NCBI RefSeq assembly: GCF_001269985.1
Contig: NZ_BBZB01000001.1
Location: forward strand, 1,364,001-1,428,000
Direction: 5' to 3'
DNA length: 64,000 bases
Source of the DNA: Pseudoalteromonas sp. '520P1 No. 423'
GTDB lineage: Bacteria; Pseudomonadota; Gammaproteobacteria; Enterobacterales; Alteromonadaceae
Made by a program: the position numbers and the translations under genes. Below, in pieces: positions 8,530 to 17,260 of the stretch. Under the pieces are notes generated by a model. The model had not been told where the DNA came from. It did not search any database and saw only the letters and a list, made by a program, of their open reading frames with translations. How positions within the stretch are numbered: the first letter of the stretch is position 1; every line of letters begins with the position of its first letter.

Positions 8530-9614
8530 TAAAGCTCACCTTTTAAAGTCGCTTTATCGGCAAGTCTGGTTTTAACAACTTTGACCGCTATGTTAGTGCT
8601 TACTTTGTGCAGGCCATTGGCTACAATTTTACTTTTATCGGGTAAGGAAGTGCTGATATAAGCATTTTTACCATCGGTATATATCACCTCAACTATGATA
8701 GGTTTTAAGCGAGATGTACCGTCTTGTTGATTTATATGATAAAGATTCCATGTCCCACGGATACCATCTGTTAATGCAGATAAAGGCACCCAATAACCTA
8801 AAGCCTGTTTATTCTGTTTTATTTTCAATCGTGCAACTTGACCTGCATAAATAGGCGCATCATCAGGTAGCGAAAATCGCATTAGCAGGGTATGTGAAAT
8901 AGGGTCTAATTCTGCACCTGTACTGAGCACTTTTGCCATATATTCTTTGCCTGAGATAATGACAGGCATATGCGTTTGTATTGTATGTTGCAAATGTTGT
9001 GGCACACCTACTTGAATTTGATTATGGCCGTTTTTTAATAAACGAATAACTGGCGTGCCTGGTGCGACAATTTCACCCGTAGAAACAAATCTTTGGCCTA
9101 AAATACCGTCAAAGGGGGCTTTTAAATGTGATTTTTCTATTTGTAGTTCGATACCTGAAATAGCGGCTCGAATTTCACTTTTATTCGCTTTAAGAATATT
9201 AATTTGTGTATTGATTTGGTCGAGGTTTTGTTCAGCTGCGTAATTTTGTTGTTTTAATTTTACTAGTCTTTTTAGATCTTGTTTAGCAAGAGATAATTCC
9301 GCTTCCAACCGTTTGAGATTCGCTTCAAGCTTTTGTTTTTCAATATTAAGCAAGCGGGTATCTAAACTGATCAGCGTCGTGTTTTTAGAGACTTTATCAC
9401 CTTGGTCAAAATGAACTTTGTTAATTTTTCCAGAAAATTCAAAAGCGAGTTTTGCATCCTGCTGTTTAATTATACGACCGCTAAAGTGGCGCTCTACTTG
9501 GTAAGACTCTTTTTGTTGTAATGTCATTGCTTCAATATTGACAATGTTTTCAGCACTTAAAACACTCAAACTTATAAAAAATAAACTTAAAAAAGCAAGT
9601 AGTTGGTTTTTCAT
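8529..9614 (-). CDS. RND efflux periplasmic adaptor (membrane fusion protein)
   Basis: A 361-residue adaptor with signal peptide (MKNQLLAFLSLFFISLSVLS), then the HlyD/AcrA order: beta-barrel strand, half lipoyl domain, long coiled-coil hairpin (~residues 75-150, rich in Lys, Leu and Gln), second lipoyl half (KAPFDGILGQRFVSTGEIV), beta-barrel and membrane-proximal domain. The lipoyl motif and the coiled coil identify the family. It links the inner-membrane pump to an outer-membrane channel. It is the first gene of the operon, transcribed away from the TetR gene, and its promoter region holds two palindromic operators. Confidence 0.9.
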   Translation of the reverse strand: MKNQLLAFLSLFFISLSVLSAENIVNIEAMTLQQKESYQVERHFSGRIIKQQDAKLAFEFSGKINKVHFDQGDKVSKNTTLISLDTRLLNIEKQKLEANLKRLEAELSLAKQDLKRLVKLKQQNYAAEQNLDQINTQINILKANKSEIRAAISGIELQIEKSHLKAPFDGILGQRFVSTGEIVAPGTPVIRLLKNGHNQIQVGVPQHLQHTIQTHMPVIISGKEYMAKVLSTGAELDPISHTLLMRFSLPDDAPIYAGQVARLKIKQNKQALGYWVPLSALTDGIRGTWNLYHINQQDGTSRLKPIIVEVIYTDGKNAYISTSLPDKSKIVANGLHKVSTNIAVKVVKTRLADKATLKGEL

Positions 9615-9694
9615 TTTACCTTCCAGGTGAAATCAGAAAAAGTTCTACCTCAGTATGCTGCCGTTTGCACCTTGAAGTAGGCTAGTTATCATAT

Positions 9695-9710
9695 TAGACT
9701 GGTGAGTCTA
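9695..9710. promoter_or_regulatory. TetR-type operator 1
   Basis: TAGACTGGTGAGTCTA is a TAGACT-N4-AGTCTA palindrome in the divergent gap between the adaptor gene and the TetR gene. A second site with the same half-sites and spacing lies 39 bp away, strongly suggesting recognition by the adjacent TetR-family protein. Confidence 0.75.
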
Positions 9711-9733
9711 GGTTAACTATAAAATAACCAAAC

Positions 9734-9749
9734 TAGACTGTCTAGTCTA
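9734..9749. promoter_or_regulatory. TetR-type operator 2
   Basis: TAGACTGTCTAGTCTA repeats the TAGACT-N4-AGTCTA format of the first site, 32 bp upstream of the TetR start codon. The location would let one regulator control both its own gene and the efflux operon. Confidence 0.75.
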
Positions 9750-9780
9750 CTGTGGTTTTCGGGGTCGAGGTTTTTCATAA

Positions 9781-10398
9781 ATGGTCGTAAGTGAAGTTGA
9801 GTCAAAGCGTAGTAAGTCACAGTTAAAACGTGATCAAATAATTGAATCTGCCAGTAAGTTATTTATTGAACATGGTTATCCAAATACCAGTATGGATAAG
9901 GTGGCTAAAGAAGCGGGCGTATCGAAACAAACAGTATATAGTCACTTTAAAGACAAAGAGTCTTTATTTGTCGAAACTGTGGGTGCCCGTTGTGCGGCTT
10001 CAGAATTTCACGGGCAGCTTTATCATCCTGAACATCCTTTAGAAGATAATATATTTAAAATAATAAAAACCTTTAGCGATTTGATTTTATCAGCTGATGC
10101 AATTCAAGTTTATACAACTTGTGTGACTCACAGAGCAGAGCATCCACAGTTAGGTTCATGTTTTTACTGCGCAGGACCTAGGATGATTCAAGATCAAGTA
10201 AGTGAGTGCTTAGCTTTAATATCGGCGGCTGGTCAATTGGATATAGAGGATACACGGTTTGCGACAATTCAGTTGCTAGGTATGGTTCAGGGTGATTGGC
10301 ATTTAAAACGTACTTTAGGTCATAACACTGAGGATACGGCACCCAGTGATAGTTATTTAAAAGATTGCATTAAACGCTTTATTAAAGCCTATAGCTAA
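9781..10398 (+). CDS. TetR family transcriptional regulator of the RND operon
   Basis: A 205-residue protein with the TetR N-terminal DNA-binding domain: IIESASKLFIEHGYPNTSMD, then VAKEAGVSKQTVYSHFKDKE, which is the helix-turn-helix with the usual Y-HF signature. The C-terminal ligand domain includes TetR_C_7-like features with several Cys residues (CVTHRAEHPQLGSCFYCAG). It is divergent from the pump operon and separated from it by a 166-bp region carrying two identical-format palindromes, so it very probably represses both directions and is released by a pump substrate or envelope signal. The inducer is not predictable. Confidence 0.88.
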   Translation: MVVSEVESKRSKSQLKRDQIIESASKLFIEHGYPNTSMDKVAKEAGVSKQTVYSHFKDKESLFVETVGARCAASEFHGQLYHPEHPLEDNIFKIIKTFSDLILSADAIQVYTTCVTHRAEHPQLGSCFYCAGPRMIQDQVSECLALISAAGQLDIEDTRFATIQLLGMVQGDWHLKRTLGHNTEDTAPSDSYLKDCIKRFIKAYS

Positions 10399-10536
10399 GG
10401 TTTATTAGCTAAAAATGTAATCATTTGTTGCTCTAATATTAAATAAAGGGAGTTTTTGATTTCAATCAAAGTTTTGTACTTTTACTTAGTTATGCTGAAA
10501 ATCTGACTTGTATAACTTGTGAAAATATAAAATTTT

Positions 10537-10797
10537 ATGAACTCAAAATCTCAAATTTATTTTGAAAAGCTATTGGCTTCTGATAAATGGGCAGGAGTTG
10601 AAAATATGGTTGATGAATTAGATGGCCGTATTGATTTTAAAGAAAGAATGGCTGAATATCTTCAAGATATTTGCCCTGTAGTTTTATGCATTGATGTGAC
10701 TCCCGAGCAGTGTGTTAAATACGAGCATAGTTGCGGTCTGAATTTTATTGAAGTATCAGAATGTGTTTTTAACTATATATATAAAAGTCAGACATAA
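10537..10797 (+). CDS. small conserved-looking acidic protein, unknown function
   Basis: An 86-residue soluble ORF starting at an ATG, with two Cys-containing stretches (DICPVVLCIDVTPEQC and YEHSCGLNF). No signal peptide or membrane helix is visible. It is followed directly by a terminator-like hairpin and lies convergent to deaD. Codon use and AT content match the neighbours, so I regard it as a real gene, but I recognise no family. Confidence 0.55.
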   Translation: MNSKSQIYFEKLLASDKWAGVENMVDELDGRIDFKERMAEYLQDICPVVLCIDVTPEQCVKYEHSCGLNFIEVSECVFNYIYKSQT

Positions 10798-10827
10798 AAA
10801 AAGCCTGGCTAGGCAAGCTTTTTTTAT
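10795..10827. terminator. bidirectional terminator between small ORF and deaD
   Basis: A GC-containing stem (AAAGCCTGG...CAAGCTTT) is flanked by A-runs on the left and a T-run on the right, so it can end both the rightward small ORF and the leftward deaD transcript. Confidence 0.7.
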
Positions 10828-10838
10828 TATTTAAACAA

Positions 10839-12566
10839 TTACTTGTTTAAAGACATTTTCATTTGCTTTTGACAAATTACAACAGTTTTAAAATGCTTTA
10901 ATGTTGCTTCAGGCATATTCTGTGGTAATTCAACTGTGCTGTGATCGTCATGTAAACGAATATCACCAATAAACTTACTTGGGATATCAGCTTCGTTAGC
11001 AATTGCGCCTACGATGTTTTTAACTTGTACACCATCATCACGACCGATTTCGATACGGTATGTATCTACTGGACCATTGTCTTTAGGACGACGCTCACGA
11101 GGTTTACGTTCTCTGTCTTGACGACCTTCAGAGCGCTCACCACGACCGCCTCTGTCATTGCGATCGCGACTACGACCACTTCTGTCATTACGATCACCAC
11201 GGCCACGATCATTACGATCGCCTCTTGGTGCGCGTTCTGGCATTTTAGGTGCTTCTTCAACTTTGATTGGCGACTGTTTTTGTGCCAAGTAAAGTAAAGC
11301 GCCAGCAAGTGCATCACTTGATAAGCCAAGTTCAGCAGTTAATTTCTCTGCTAATTCATTATAAAACGCAATATCATTTAACTCAGCAGTTTTTGTTAAT
11401 GTCGTAGCTAAATTTTCAAGACGTTTTTGTTGAACAATATCAGTGCTTGGAAGTTGTACTTCAGCGATATCTGATTTAGTACCACGAACAATATTTTTAA
11501 GCATGTAACGTTCGTTACGCTTAACAAATAAAAGTGCTTTACCAGTACGACCAGCACGACCAGTGCGGCCTATACGGTGAACATATGCTTCAGCATCTTG
11601 TGGAATATCGTAGTTAATAACTAAATCGATACGCGGTACATCTAGACCACGTGCTGCAACGTCAGTTGCGATTACGATATCTAATAAACCATTTTTTAAA
11701 CGTTCAATAGTACGTTCACGAGCTTGTTGATTCATGTCACCGTTTAGTGGTGCAACAGAGAAACCTGCGCGCTCTAAGTACTCTGCTAGCTGTACTGTAT
11801 CGTTACGCGTTCTTACGAATACGATAGATGCGTCATAGTTTTCAGCTTGTAAGAAACGTACAATTGCTTTGTTCTTATGGACGTGACCAGCCATCCAAAA
11901 TACTTGCTCAACGCTTTCAACAGTTGAATTACGTGCTGCAACACTTACATGTTCAGCATTTTCTAGGTATTTGCTACAAATAGACTGAATTTGCTTAGGC
12001 ATAGTGGCAGAGAATAAACATGTTTGTTTTTCTACTGGCGTTTTAGCCATGATAGTTTCAACATCATCGATAAAGCCCATGCGTAACATTTCATCAGCTT
12101 CATCAAGTACCATAGCGCTAAGTCTATCTAGCTTTAATGTGCCTTTATTTAAGTGATCCATAACACGTCCAGGAGTACCCACAATAATTTGTGCGCCTTC
12201 ACGTAGTGCTTTTAACTGGATACCGTAGCTTTGGCCACCGTAGATAGGTAATACTTTTACGCCGTGAGTAAATTTAGCGTATTGCTCAAATGCTTCTGCT
12301 ACTTGAATAGCAAGTTCACGAGTGGGTGCTAATACTAATATTTGAGGGTATTTAGCTTTAACATCTATATTATTTAACAGGGGTAAAGCAAACGCAGCAG
12401 TTTTACCTGTACCTGTTTGTGCAAGTCCTAATACATCCTTTCCTGCTAATAAAGAAGGAATACATTTAGCTTGAATTTCAGAAGGTGTTTCGTAACCTAA
12501 TTTTTCAACAGCTTGTAATATAGCAGGTGATAGTTCTAAGGATGAAAAAGTAACAGATTCAGACAT
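10839..12566 (-). CDS. deaD: DEAD-box ATP-dependent RNA helicase DeaD/CsdA
   Basis: The 575-residue protein shows the full helicase core: Q motif, AQTGTGKT (motif I), PTRELA (Ia), DEAD (II), SAT (III), VATDVAARGLDV and HRIGRTGRAG (VI). Residues ~440-495 are an Arg/Gly/Asp-rich linker (repeats of RGDRND and similar), followed by a DbpA-type RNA-binding domain. DeaD unwinds structured RNA in ribosome assembly and mRNA decay, mostly in the cold. The ribosome-binding site GAGG, seven bases before the ATG, is locked in a 7-bp GC-rich stem, suggesting temperature or helicase-dependent self-control. Confidence 0.95.
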   Translation of the reverse strand: MSESVTFSSLELSPAILQAVEKLGYETPSEIQAKCIPSLLAGKDVLGLAQTGTGKTAAFALPLLNNIDVKAKYPQILVLAPTRELAIQVAEAFEQYAKFTHGVKVLPIYGGQSYGIQLKALREGAQIIVGTPGRVMDHLNKGTLKLDRLSAMVLDEADEMLRMGFIDDVETIMAKTPVEKQTCLFSATMPKQIQSICSKYLENAEHVSVAARNSTVESVEQVFWMAGHVHKNKAIVRFLQAENYDASIVFVRTRNDTVQLAEYLERAGFSVAPLNGDMNQQARERTIERLKNGLLDIVIATDVAARGLDVPRIDLVINYDIPQDAEAYVHRIGRTGRAGRTGKALLFVKRNERYMLKNIVRGTKSDIAEVQLPSTDIVQQKRLENLATTLTKTAELNDIAFYNELAEKLTAELGLSSDALAGALLYLAQKQSPIKVEEAPKMPERAPRGDRNDRGRGDRNDRSGRSRDRNDRGGRGERSEGRQDRERKPRERRPKDNGPVDTYRIEIGRDDGVQVKNIVGAIANEADIPSKFIGDIRLHDDHSTVELPQNMPEATLKHFKTVVICQKQMKMSLNK

Positions 12567-12570
12567 TAAA

Positions 12571-12596
12571 GCGCCTCGGCATATTTAAAGAGGCGC
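12571..12596 (-). promoter_or_regulatory. 5' hairpin sequestering the deaD ribosome-binding site
   Basis: On the coding strand GCGCCTC, a 12-nt AT-rich loop, and GAGGCGC form a perfect 7-bp stem; the second arm contains the only Shine-Dalgarno sequence (GAGG), which is 7 nt from the deaD ATG. A possible -10 (TATACA, near 12600-12605) would start the RNA at or just before this stem. Confidence 0.6.
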
Positions 12597-12672
12597 GCAT
12601 TGTATAGGAAAAGAGCAGTAATAGCTCGGGTAAATTACAACTATTTTCTATGTGATTGAACTTGGTCGAATT

Positions 12673-12951
12673 TTAAATAGGCTGTTTTGTGCTGTATAAG
12701 CCTAAATTTTCTTTTGCATGTGCTTCAAATTCGGTAAAACCACCAATATGCACTTGATCGATAAAGATCTGAGGTACAGTTTCAACCGGTTTACCGACTG
12801 TTTTTTCAAGATCAGCTTTTGAAATGCCTTCTTTAATTATATCTATATATTTAAATTTGAATCCTTCAACATCTTTGCTTAATTGTGTTGCTACTTCTTT
12901 AGCGCGAACACAAAATGGACAGCCATCACGACCAAAAATTACTGTAAACAT
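12673..12951 (-). CDS. grxA: glutaredoxin 1 (GrxA)
   Basis: A 92-residue thioredoxin-fold protein with the redox motif CPFC near the N-terminus (FGRDGCPFCVRAKE), the cis-proline segment VETVPQIFID and the glutathione-binding IGGFTEFEAH. These match the GrxA branch, which reduces protein disulfides and ribonucleotide reductase with glutathione in the cytosol. It is monocistronic on the minus strand just upstream of deaD in the direction of transcription. No OxyR site could be identified by eye. Confidence 0.93.
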   Translation of the reverse strand: MFTVIFGRDGCPFCVRAKEVATQLSKDVEGFKFKYIDIIKEGISKADLEKTVGKPVETVPQIFIDQVHIGGFTEFEAHAKENLGLYSTKQPI

Positions 12952-13034
12952 GTTTTAATCCTCACTTATTTGAATAACACCTAGAATATAGCAATATAAA
13001 AATAGATAAAATGGATTAATTAGATTGTAATCTT

Positions 13035-13463
13035 CTATAAATTGGATGAGTGAGCATTTTTAAGTGATAAATTTTCTTGCTTTAAATGTGCAAGCTCTAA
13101 CAATAAGTTGATTATGGTTTTTATTTCAAAGTTGTCCCAAGGTTTAGATAATATAATTTGCGCTATGTTTTCAGGTATTGCAGACTGGCAAAGCTCCATA
13201 TCAGCATAACCAGATAATAAAACTCGACTCATTTGTGGGGCTATTTTATAAATATGGGTTAATAGTTCAATGCCATCCATATGTGGCATGCGAATATCAG
13301 AAATAATGAAATCAAATTGCGAATCTGTATTTAGATTATGCTTTATTGCCTCAAGCGCATCATTGGCATTTGAGAAACTCGTAATTTGATAATCTTTTCG
13401 TAAAATACGTGTTAATGCATTTAATACTGCAGGTTCATCATCTACTAATAATATATGGGTCAT
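13035..13463 (-). CDS. single-domain response regulator (receiver)
   Basis: A 142-residue stand-alone receiver with all key residues: the acidic pair in ILLVDDEPAVLNAL, phosphoacceptor Asp in FIISDIRMPHMDG, the switch Ser in VLLSGYAD, and Lys in ILSKPW. The C-terminal ~25 residues are a short coiled coil (LAHLKQENLSLKNA). There is no output domain, so it probably acts by protein contact. The start ATG at 13463 is preceded by AGGAGG, which lies inside the coding frame of a broken porin upstream. The same porin family recurs near a REC-HD protein and the Sia genes at 26-39 kb, so this regulator may belong to that signalling group. Confidence 0.88.
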   Translation of the reverse strand: MTHILLVDDEPAVLNALTRILRKDYQITSFSNANDALEAIKHNLNTDSQFDFIISDIRMPHMDGIELLTHIYKIAPQMSRVLLSGYADMELCQSAIPENIAQIILSKPWDNFEIKTIINLLLELAHLKQENLSLKNAHSSNL

Positions 13464-13753
13464 TAATAACCTCCTGTATTTTATGTTTATCTAATGTACC
13501 TAGTAGTTGTGCTGTAGCTGATAAATTTGAGGCAAAATCAACATCAAGCTGTAATCCAATTAAACTATCTGCTTTAAATGTAAAGTCATCATGATGTCCA
13601 AAATATTGAGTATCGTCACCTATAGTGGCCCCTGTTAATAGCCGTGAAAACCCGAAAACTCAGTTTCTTGTGCATTTAGTTTAAAGCATAATACGAATGA
13701 AAAAGCATAAATAGCTAAAGAGTGTGATAGATTACTTTTAATTGTCATATCAT
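13455..13753 (-). pseudogene. truncated, frameshifted porin N-terminus
   Basis: Reading leftward from an ATG at 13753 gives a signal peptide (IYAFSFVLCFKLNAQE) then FSGF; a frameshift leads to RLLTGATIGDDTQYFG, FTFKADSLIGLQLDVDF and LSATAQLLGTLDKHK. This aligns with the start of the porins at 26175 and 37663 (INGFASIVAG..., SFKPESKFALQISTDL, LTAVAQIMA). The gene stops after roughly 85 residues and runs into the receiver gene. It is a third, dead copy of the porin family seen in the IS-rich region. Confidence 0.7.
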
Positions 13754-13850
13754 TTTATTTTTTAATCCCTTTAAAACAAGTCTAGGCGCTAATTTTAAAT
13801 AGTTCCTATATAGAGACTGAAAAAACAAATAAAAATAAATAGGATTTAGT

Positions 13851-14324
13851 GTGGAAAAAATAGCAATTTTTGTAGATGTACAAAATGTATATTATACCTG
13901 TAGAGATGCCCATAAACGCAACTTTGACTACAATGCTTTTTGGGCAAGAGTATCTGAGAATTCAGAGGTTAAATATGCTTTTGCTTATGCAATTGGGCGC
14001 AGTGATGACAAACAAAAGCAATTTCAAAATATTCTCAGAGCCATAGGGTTTGAAGTGAAATTAAAACCTTTTATCCAAAGAGCTGATGGCAGTGCAAAAG
14101 GTGACTGGGATGTGGGCATTACGTTGGATATTATGGATTATGCCAGTGAGGTTGATAAAGTTATTTTAGTCTCGGGTGATGGTGATTTTGCGATGTTATT
14201 AGATCGTGTACAAAGTAAGTTTAATGTTCCTTGTGCCGTCTATGGTGTCGCTATGCTAACCGCGGCAGCTTTAATTAATAGTGCAACAGACTATATTCCG
14301 ATAGAAGGTGACTTGTTGTTATAG
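13851..14324 (+). CDS. NYN/LabA-like PIN-domain protein
   Basis: This 157-residue protein is a single NYN domain: IAIFVDVQNVYYT at the N-terminus, GDWDVGITLDIMD in the middle, and VILVSGDGDFAMLLDRV, which supply the conserved acidic residues of the PIN/NYN metal-dependent nuclease site. Family members (LabA, YacP relatives) are thought to cleave RNA. The start is a GTG at 13851 with AGGA nine bases upstream. The stop codon lies 2 bp from the end of the convergent trmK gene. Target RNA is unknown. Confidence 0.85.
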   Translation: MEKIAIFVDVQNVYYTCRDAHKRNFDYNAFWARVSENSEVKYAFAYAIGRSDDKQKQFQNILRAIGFEVKLKPFIQRADGSAKGDWDVGITLDIMDYASEVDKVILVSGDGDFAMLLDRVQSKFNVPCAVYGVAMLTAAALINSATDYIPIEGDLLL

Positions 14325-14326
14325 TT

Positions 14327-14998
14327 TTAATAATTAAGCAAAGCTTGGTATTGCGCAAGAATACCTAAAATATCCTCATCAGGTTTTTGCGCCATACGTT
14401 GATAATGATTTATTGTTTTTGTTAGATAATCGGTATCATCTTTTCTTGAAAAGTCCCACATGCTTGAACCGACAGGAAAAATAATTTTATCTGATGACTG
14501 ACTGACATGCAATATTTCATAAAAACGGTTATTTTCACGAATTAGTGTTTCATCAATTAAACCAAACCCTGATTTAATAAGAGATGTACGTACTTTATAA
14601 TGATGATGAACTGGGCATAATAAAAACTCTAAATTATGTTCAGGATGGTTTTTAATTATGCTATTAATTAGTTCAACTAATAAATCTCCGCCCACACCAG
14701 CAATAATAATTAATTGTTTACTGTTTTTACATGTATTTTCTAAAGGAAGCCGTGCAACATCTAAACAATATACCTGCCAGTTTTTATGATCAGGATTAAT
14801 ATTGAAAAAGCGCTGTAACTTTGCTCCAAGCTCGCTCATCAAAGGTGCAACAACATCAACAAAATGAATTTTAGAAGCAGCTTGTCTCGCTAGTAGATTT
14901 ATACCTAATTGCCCATGATCGCAACAGCAATCCCAAATATGTTCATATTGATTTGTTATCATATTATTGATGGTATTGAGGCGTTTACTTATTTTCAA
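14327..14998 (-). CDS. trmK: tRNA (adenine22-N1)-methyltransferase TrmK family
   Basis: A 223-residue class I methyltransferase with N-terminal SKRLNTINNMI, the AdoMet loop WDCCCDHGQLGINLL (the DCCDHG variant of the family's DIGTDHA/Y motif), VDVVAPLMSELGA and the GVGGDLLVELI segment typical of TrmK. TrmK makes m1A22 in tRNA; gammaproteobacterial homologues are often annotated as SAM-dependent methyltransferase YqfN-like. A C-terminal helical region follows the catalytic domain, as in Bacillus TrmK. The gene is convergent with the NYN gene (2-bp gap). Confidence 0.78.
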   Translation of the reverse strand: MKISKRLNTINNMITNQYEHIWDCCCDHGQLGINLLARQAASKIHFVDVVAPLMSELGAKLQRFFNINPDHKNWQVYCLDVARLPLENTCKNSKQLIIIAGVGGDLLVELINSIIKNHPEHNLEFLLCPVHHHYKVRTSLIKSGFGLIDETLIRENNRFYEILHVSQSSDKIIFPVGSSMWDFSRKDDTDYLTKTINHYQRMAQKPDEDILGILAQYQALLNY

Positions 14999-15077
14999 AA
15001 GTGCTCTTAATTAAATTTAAATGTGATTGCTGAAGTTGATCATGATTTGTAGTGCATTATATCTCGTTTCTTAAGTG

Positions 15078-16532
15078 TTAAGTACCACAAAAAGTACGAT
15101 ATTGATGATCGCCATCCTTAGGTTCATCTTGAAACTGACTTGTTTGTTTTAGTTGTTGATAAGGAGAACGCAATACATCAAGGAAGTCATCTATTACAGT
15201 GCTTTGACCAGATGTTTCATATTCTGCTAATATCGCTTCAACATGATGATTTCTTGGGATCACTAATGGATTGTTTTTTTGCATTAATGTTTGAGCTGCT
15301 TTAGTATTTTGATTTTTATTTTCAAGCATTTGTAGCCAGCGAGTATACCAATCACCTAATACTTGTTTTAATTCGTTTTGTAGTTCTGTATCTGTTAAAG
15401 AATCAGATAACTTAACAAATGTATTTGTATAATCAAGGTGTTGCTTTTGCATATGCGCTAATAATTCATTTATAAATAGCTGCTCTTTTTTGGTAACCTC
15501 ATCAAAACCTAATTTATTTGCAAGCATTGTAAAGTAAGCTGTTTCAAATTTATCTGTAAAGGCAATAATTAAAGGTTCTATTTTTTCTAATGCTTTTTCT
15601 TGGTTGTTATCAACTAATAACATTAAACACTCGGCTAACCTTGCCATATTCCATTGCGCAATGTGTGGTTGGTTGCCAAATGCGTATCGACCTTGTTTAT
15701 CAATAGAGCTAAAGACAGTACCAGAATGGTAATGGCTCATCATAGCACACGGTCCAAAATCTATCGTCTCACCTGAAATCGCTGTATTATCTGTATTCAT
15801 AACACCATGAATAAAACCAATACGCATCCAAGCTACTATTAATTCAATTTGTTTATCTATAGCGGCCGATAAAAATTGCTCTACTTTATCTTCAGCATTA
15901 ATATCAATACGAGAAAAGTGACGATTAATTGTATAGTCCGTTAATGTTTTTAAAGATTCTAAATCTCCTCTAGCGGCAAAGTATTGAAAAGTACCGACTC
16001 TGATATGACTTGATGCGACACGGGTGACGACAGCCCCTATCATTGCTTGTTCTCGATATACTGGTTCGCCAGTTATGACTACCGATAAGCATCGAGAAGT
16101 AGGCACGCCAAGTGCAAACATGGCTTCACTCATTATATATTCACGTAGAGCAGGTCCTATCGCACAGCGGCCATCACCTTGTCTTGAAAATTGTGTTGGG
16201 CCAGAGCCTTTTAATTGAATATCAAATCTGTTGTTATCACATGTTAGGATCTCTCCTAGCAAATGGGCGCGACCGTCACCTAAATTAGGATTAAAGTGGC
16301 CAAATTGATGCCCGCTGTAAGCTAATGCCATAGGCTCAGCACCATCAGGTATTTGATTGCCAGAAAAGTACTGAGCTAATAGATTTTTATCTTGTGTGAT
16401 CTTTTCATCTATCAAAAGATCTTTTGCAAGGCTTTTATTCCAAAGTAGCAATTGTGGTGCTGTCACTTTTGTTGGAGCAATACGTTGATAGAAGGCACTA
16501 TCTAGTTGGCTGTAACTGTTAGAGAATTTCAT
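15078..16532 (-). CDS. selO: protein adenylyltransferase SelO (YdiU)
   Basis: The 484-residue protein carries the SelO signatures: LAYSGHQFGHFNPNLGDGRA, IQLKGSGPTQFSRQGDGRCA, HGVMNTDNTAISGETIDFGP and a C-terminal tail ending TFCGT. SelO is a pseudokinase-fold enzyme that transfers AMP from ATP to Ser, Thr or Tyr of target proteins and takes part in redox homeostasis. The C-terminal Cys corresponds to the selenocysteine/cysteine of the family. Length is normal and the reading frame is intact. It is followed to the right by an ISAs1 remnant, marking the beginning of the IS-rich region. Confidence 0.95.
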   Translation of the reverse strand: MKFSNSYSQLDSAFYQRIAPTKVTAPQLLLWNKSLAKDLLIDEKITQDKNLLAQYFSGNQIPDGAEPMALAYSGHQFGHFNPNLGDGRAHLLGEILTCDNNRFDIQLKGSGPTQFSRQGDGRCAIGPALREYIMSEAMFALGVPTSRCLSVVITGEPVYREQAMIGAVVTRVASSHIRVGTFQYFAARGDLESLKTLTDYTINRHFSRIDINAEDKVEQFLSAAIDKQIELIVAWMRIGFIHGVMNTDNTAISGETIDFGPCAMMSHYHSGTVFSSIDKQGRYAFGNQPHIAQWNMARLAECLMLLVDNNQEKALEKIEPLIIAFTDKFETAYFTMLANKLGFDEVTKKEQLFINELLAHMQKQHLDYTNTFVKLSDSLTDTELQNELKQVLGDWYTRWLQMLENKNQNTKAAQTLMQKNNPLVIPRNHHVEAILAEYETSGQSTVIDDFLDVLRSPYQQLKQTSQFQDEPKDGDHQYRTFCGT

Positions 16533-16618
16533 AATTTAAGCTTTCTTTATAATGCTAAGTGATATTAATTTATAAAATGATATCACTTTTAAACGGATCT
16601 GTACCTTGTATATTAATT

Positions 16619-17044
16619 CAGTGCAAACGGGTTTAAATCAACACCTCGACATCCTTTAGTTAATATATTGACGATCTCTATCTGTGCAATTATCTGTGGT
16701 TGTGATTATTTTACTCAATTGAATAGTATGGTAAATCTAAAATTAGCTAGTTTAAAGGTTTTTTAGAGTTAGATAATGGGATACCTAGTCATTGGTTGGT
16801 TGAAAATAAATTACATTGGTAATTGGACGCCAGTTTTAACGAATATCAAAATCGTCTTAGCAGTGGTTATGCGGTAGAGAAGTTCTCGATGATGAATAAA
16901 ATAGTGCTTAATTTATTAAAAATGAGAAAAGTGTAAAAGTAGGCGTTAAAACAAAACGCCTAAAAGCAGGTTGGGACGTGGATTATATGATGAAAATACT
17001 CACAGTAGGCTTTAATTATGTATAGTTTTAACCCGTTTGCCCTG
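16619..17044 (+). mobile_element. degenerate ISAs1-family remnant with both terminal repeats
   Basis: The ends CAGTGCAAACGGGTTTAAA (left) and, reverse-complemented on the right, CAGGGCAAACGGGTTAAAA form an imperfect terminal inverted repeat. Inside, a broken frame reads HWLVENKLHW-LDASFNEYQN, then NEKSVKVGVKTKRLKAGWD and DYMMKILTVGF, the C-terminus of an ISAs1 transposase. An in-frame TAA and a one-base shift interrupt it, and most of the gene is deleted. This explains most of the 728-bp gap after selO. Confidence 0.75.
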
Positions 17045-17260
17045 AGTGATATCTTCAATAAGCAAAGGAATGAGTTGTTTTTTTTGAGTTGTCAGGGGCT
17101 TATTACTATCAATTTTGATTATGCATTTTTCCAAGCATAAAATGTGTTTTAAATTTTTTGCATTATTAATTGTTAATAATTAGCAGGACTTAATAATATC
17201 TACTATAAATTAAATATGAGTTACACCTGACTCAAACTATGTTCTATGTAGGGGAGTATC

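Noticed and set aside
11025..11297. Thr/Ile-rich 90-residue ORF on the plus strand
   Set aside because: It is the antisense shadow of the Arg/Gly-rich linker of deaD.
10839..12566. Toxin-antitoxin or defence role for the DEAD-box gene
   Set aside because: All motifs and the DbpA-type C-terminal domain fit ordinary DeaD.
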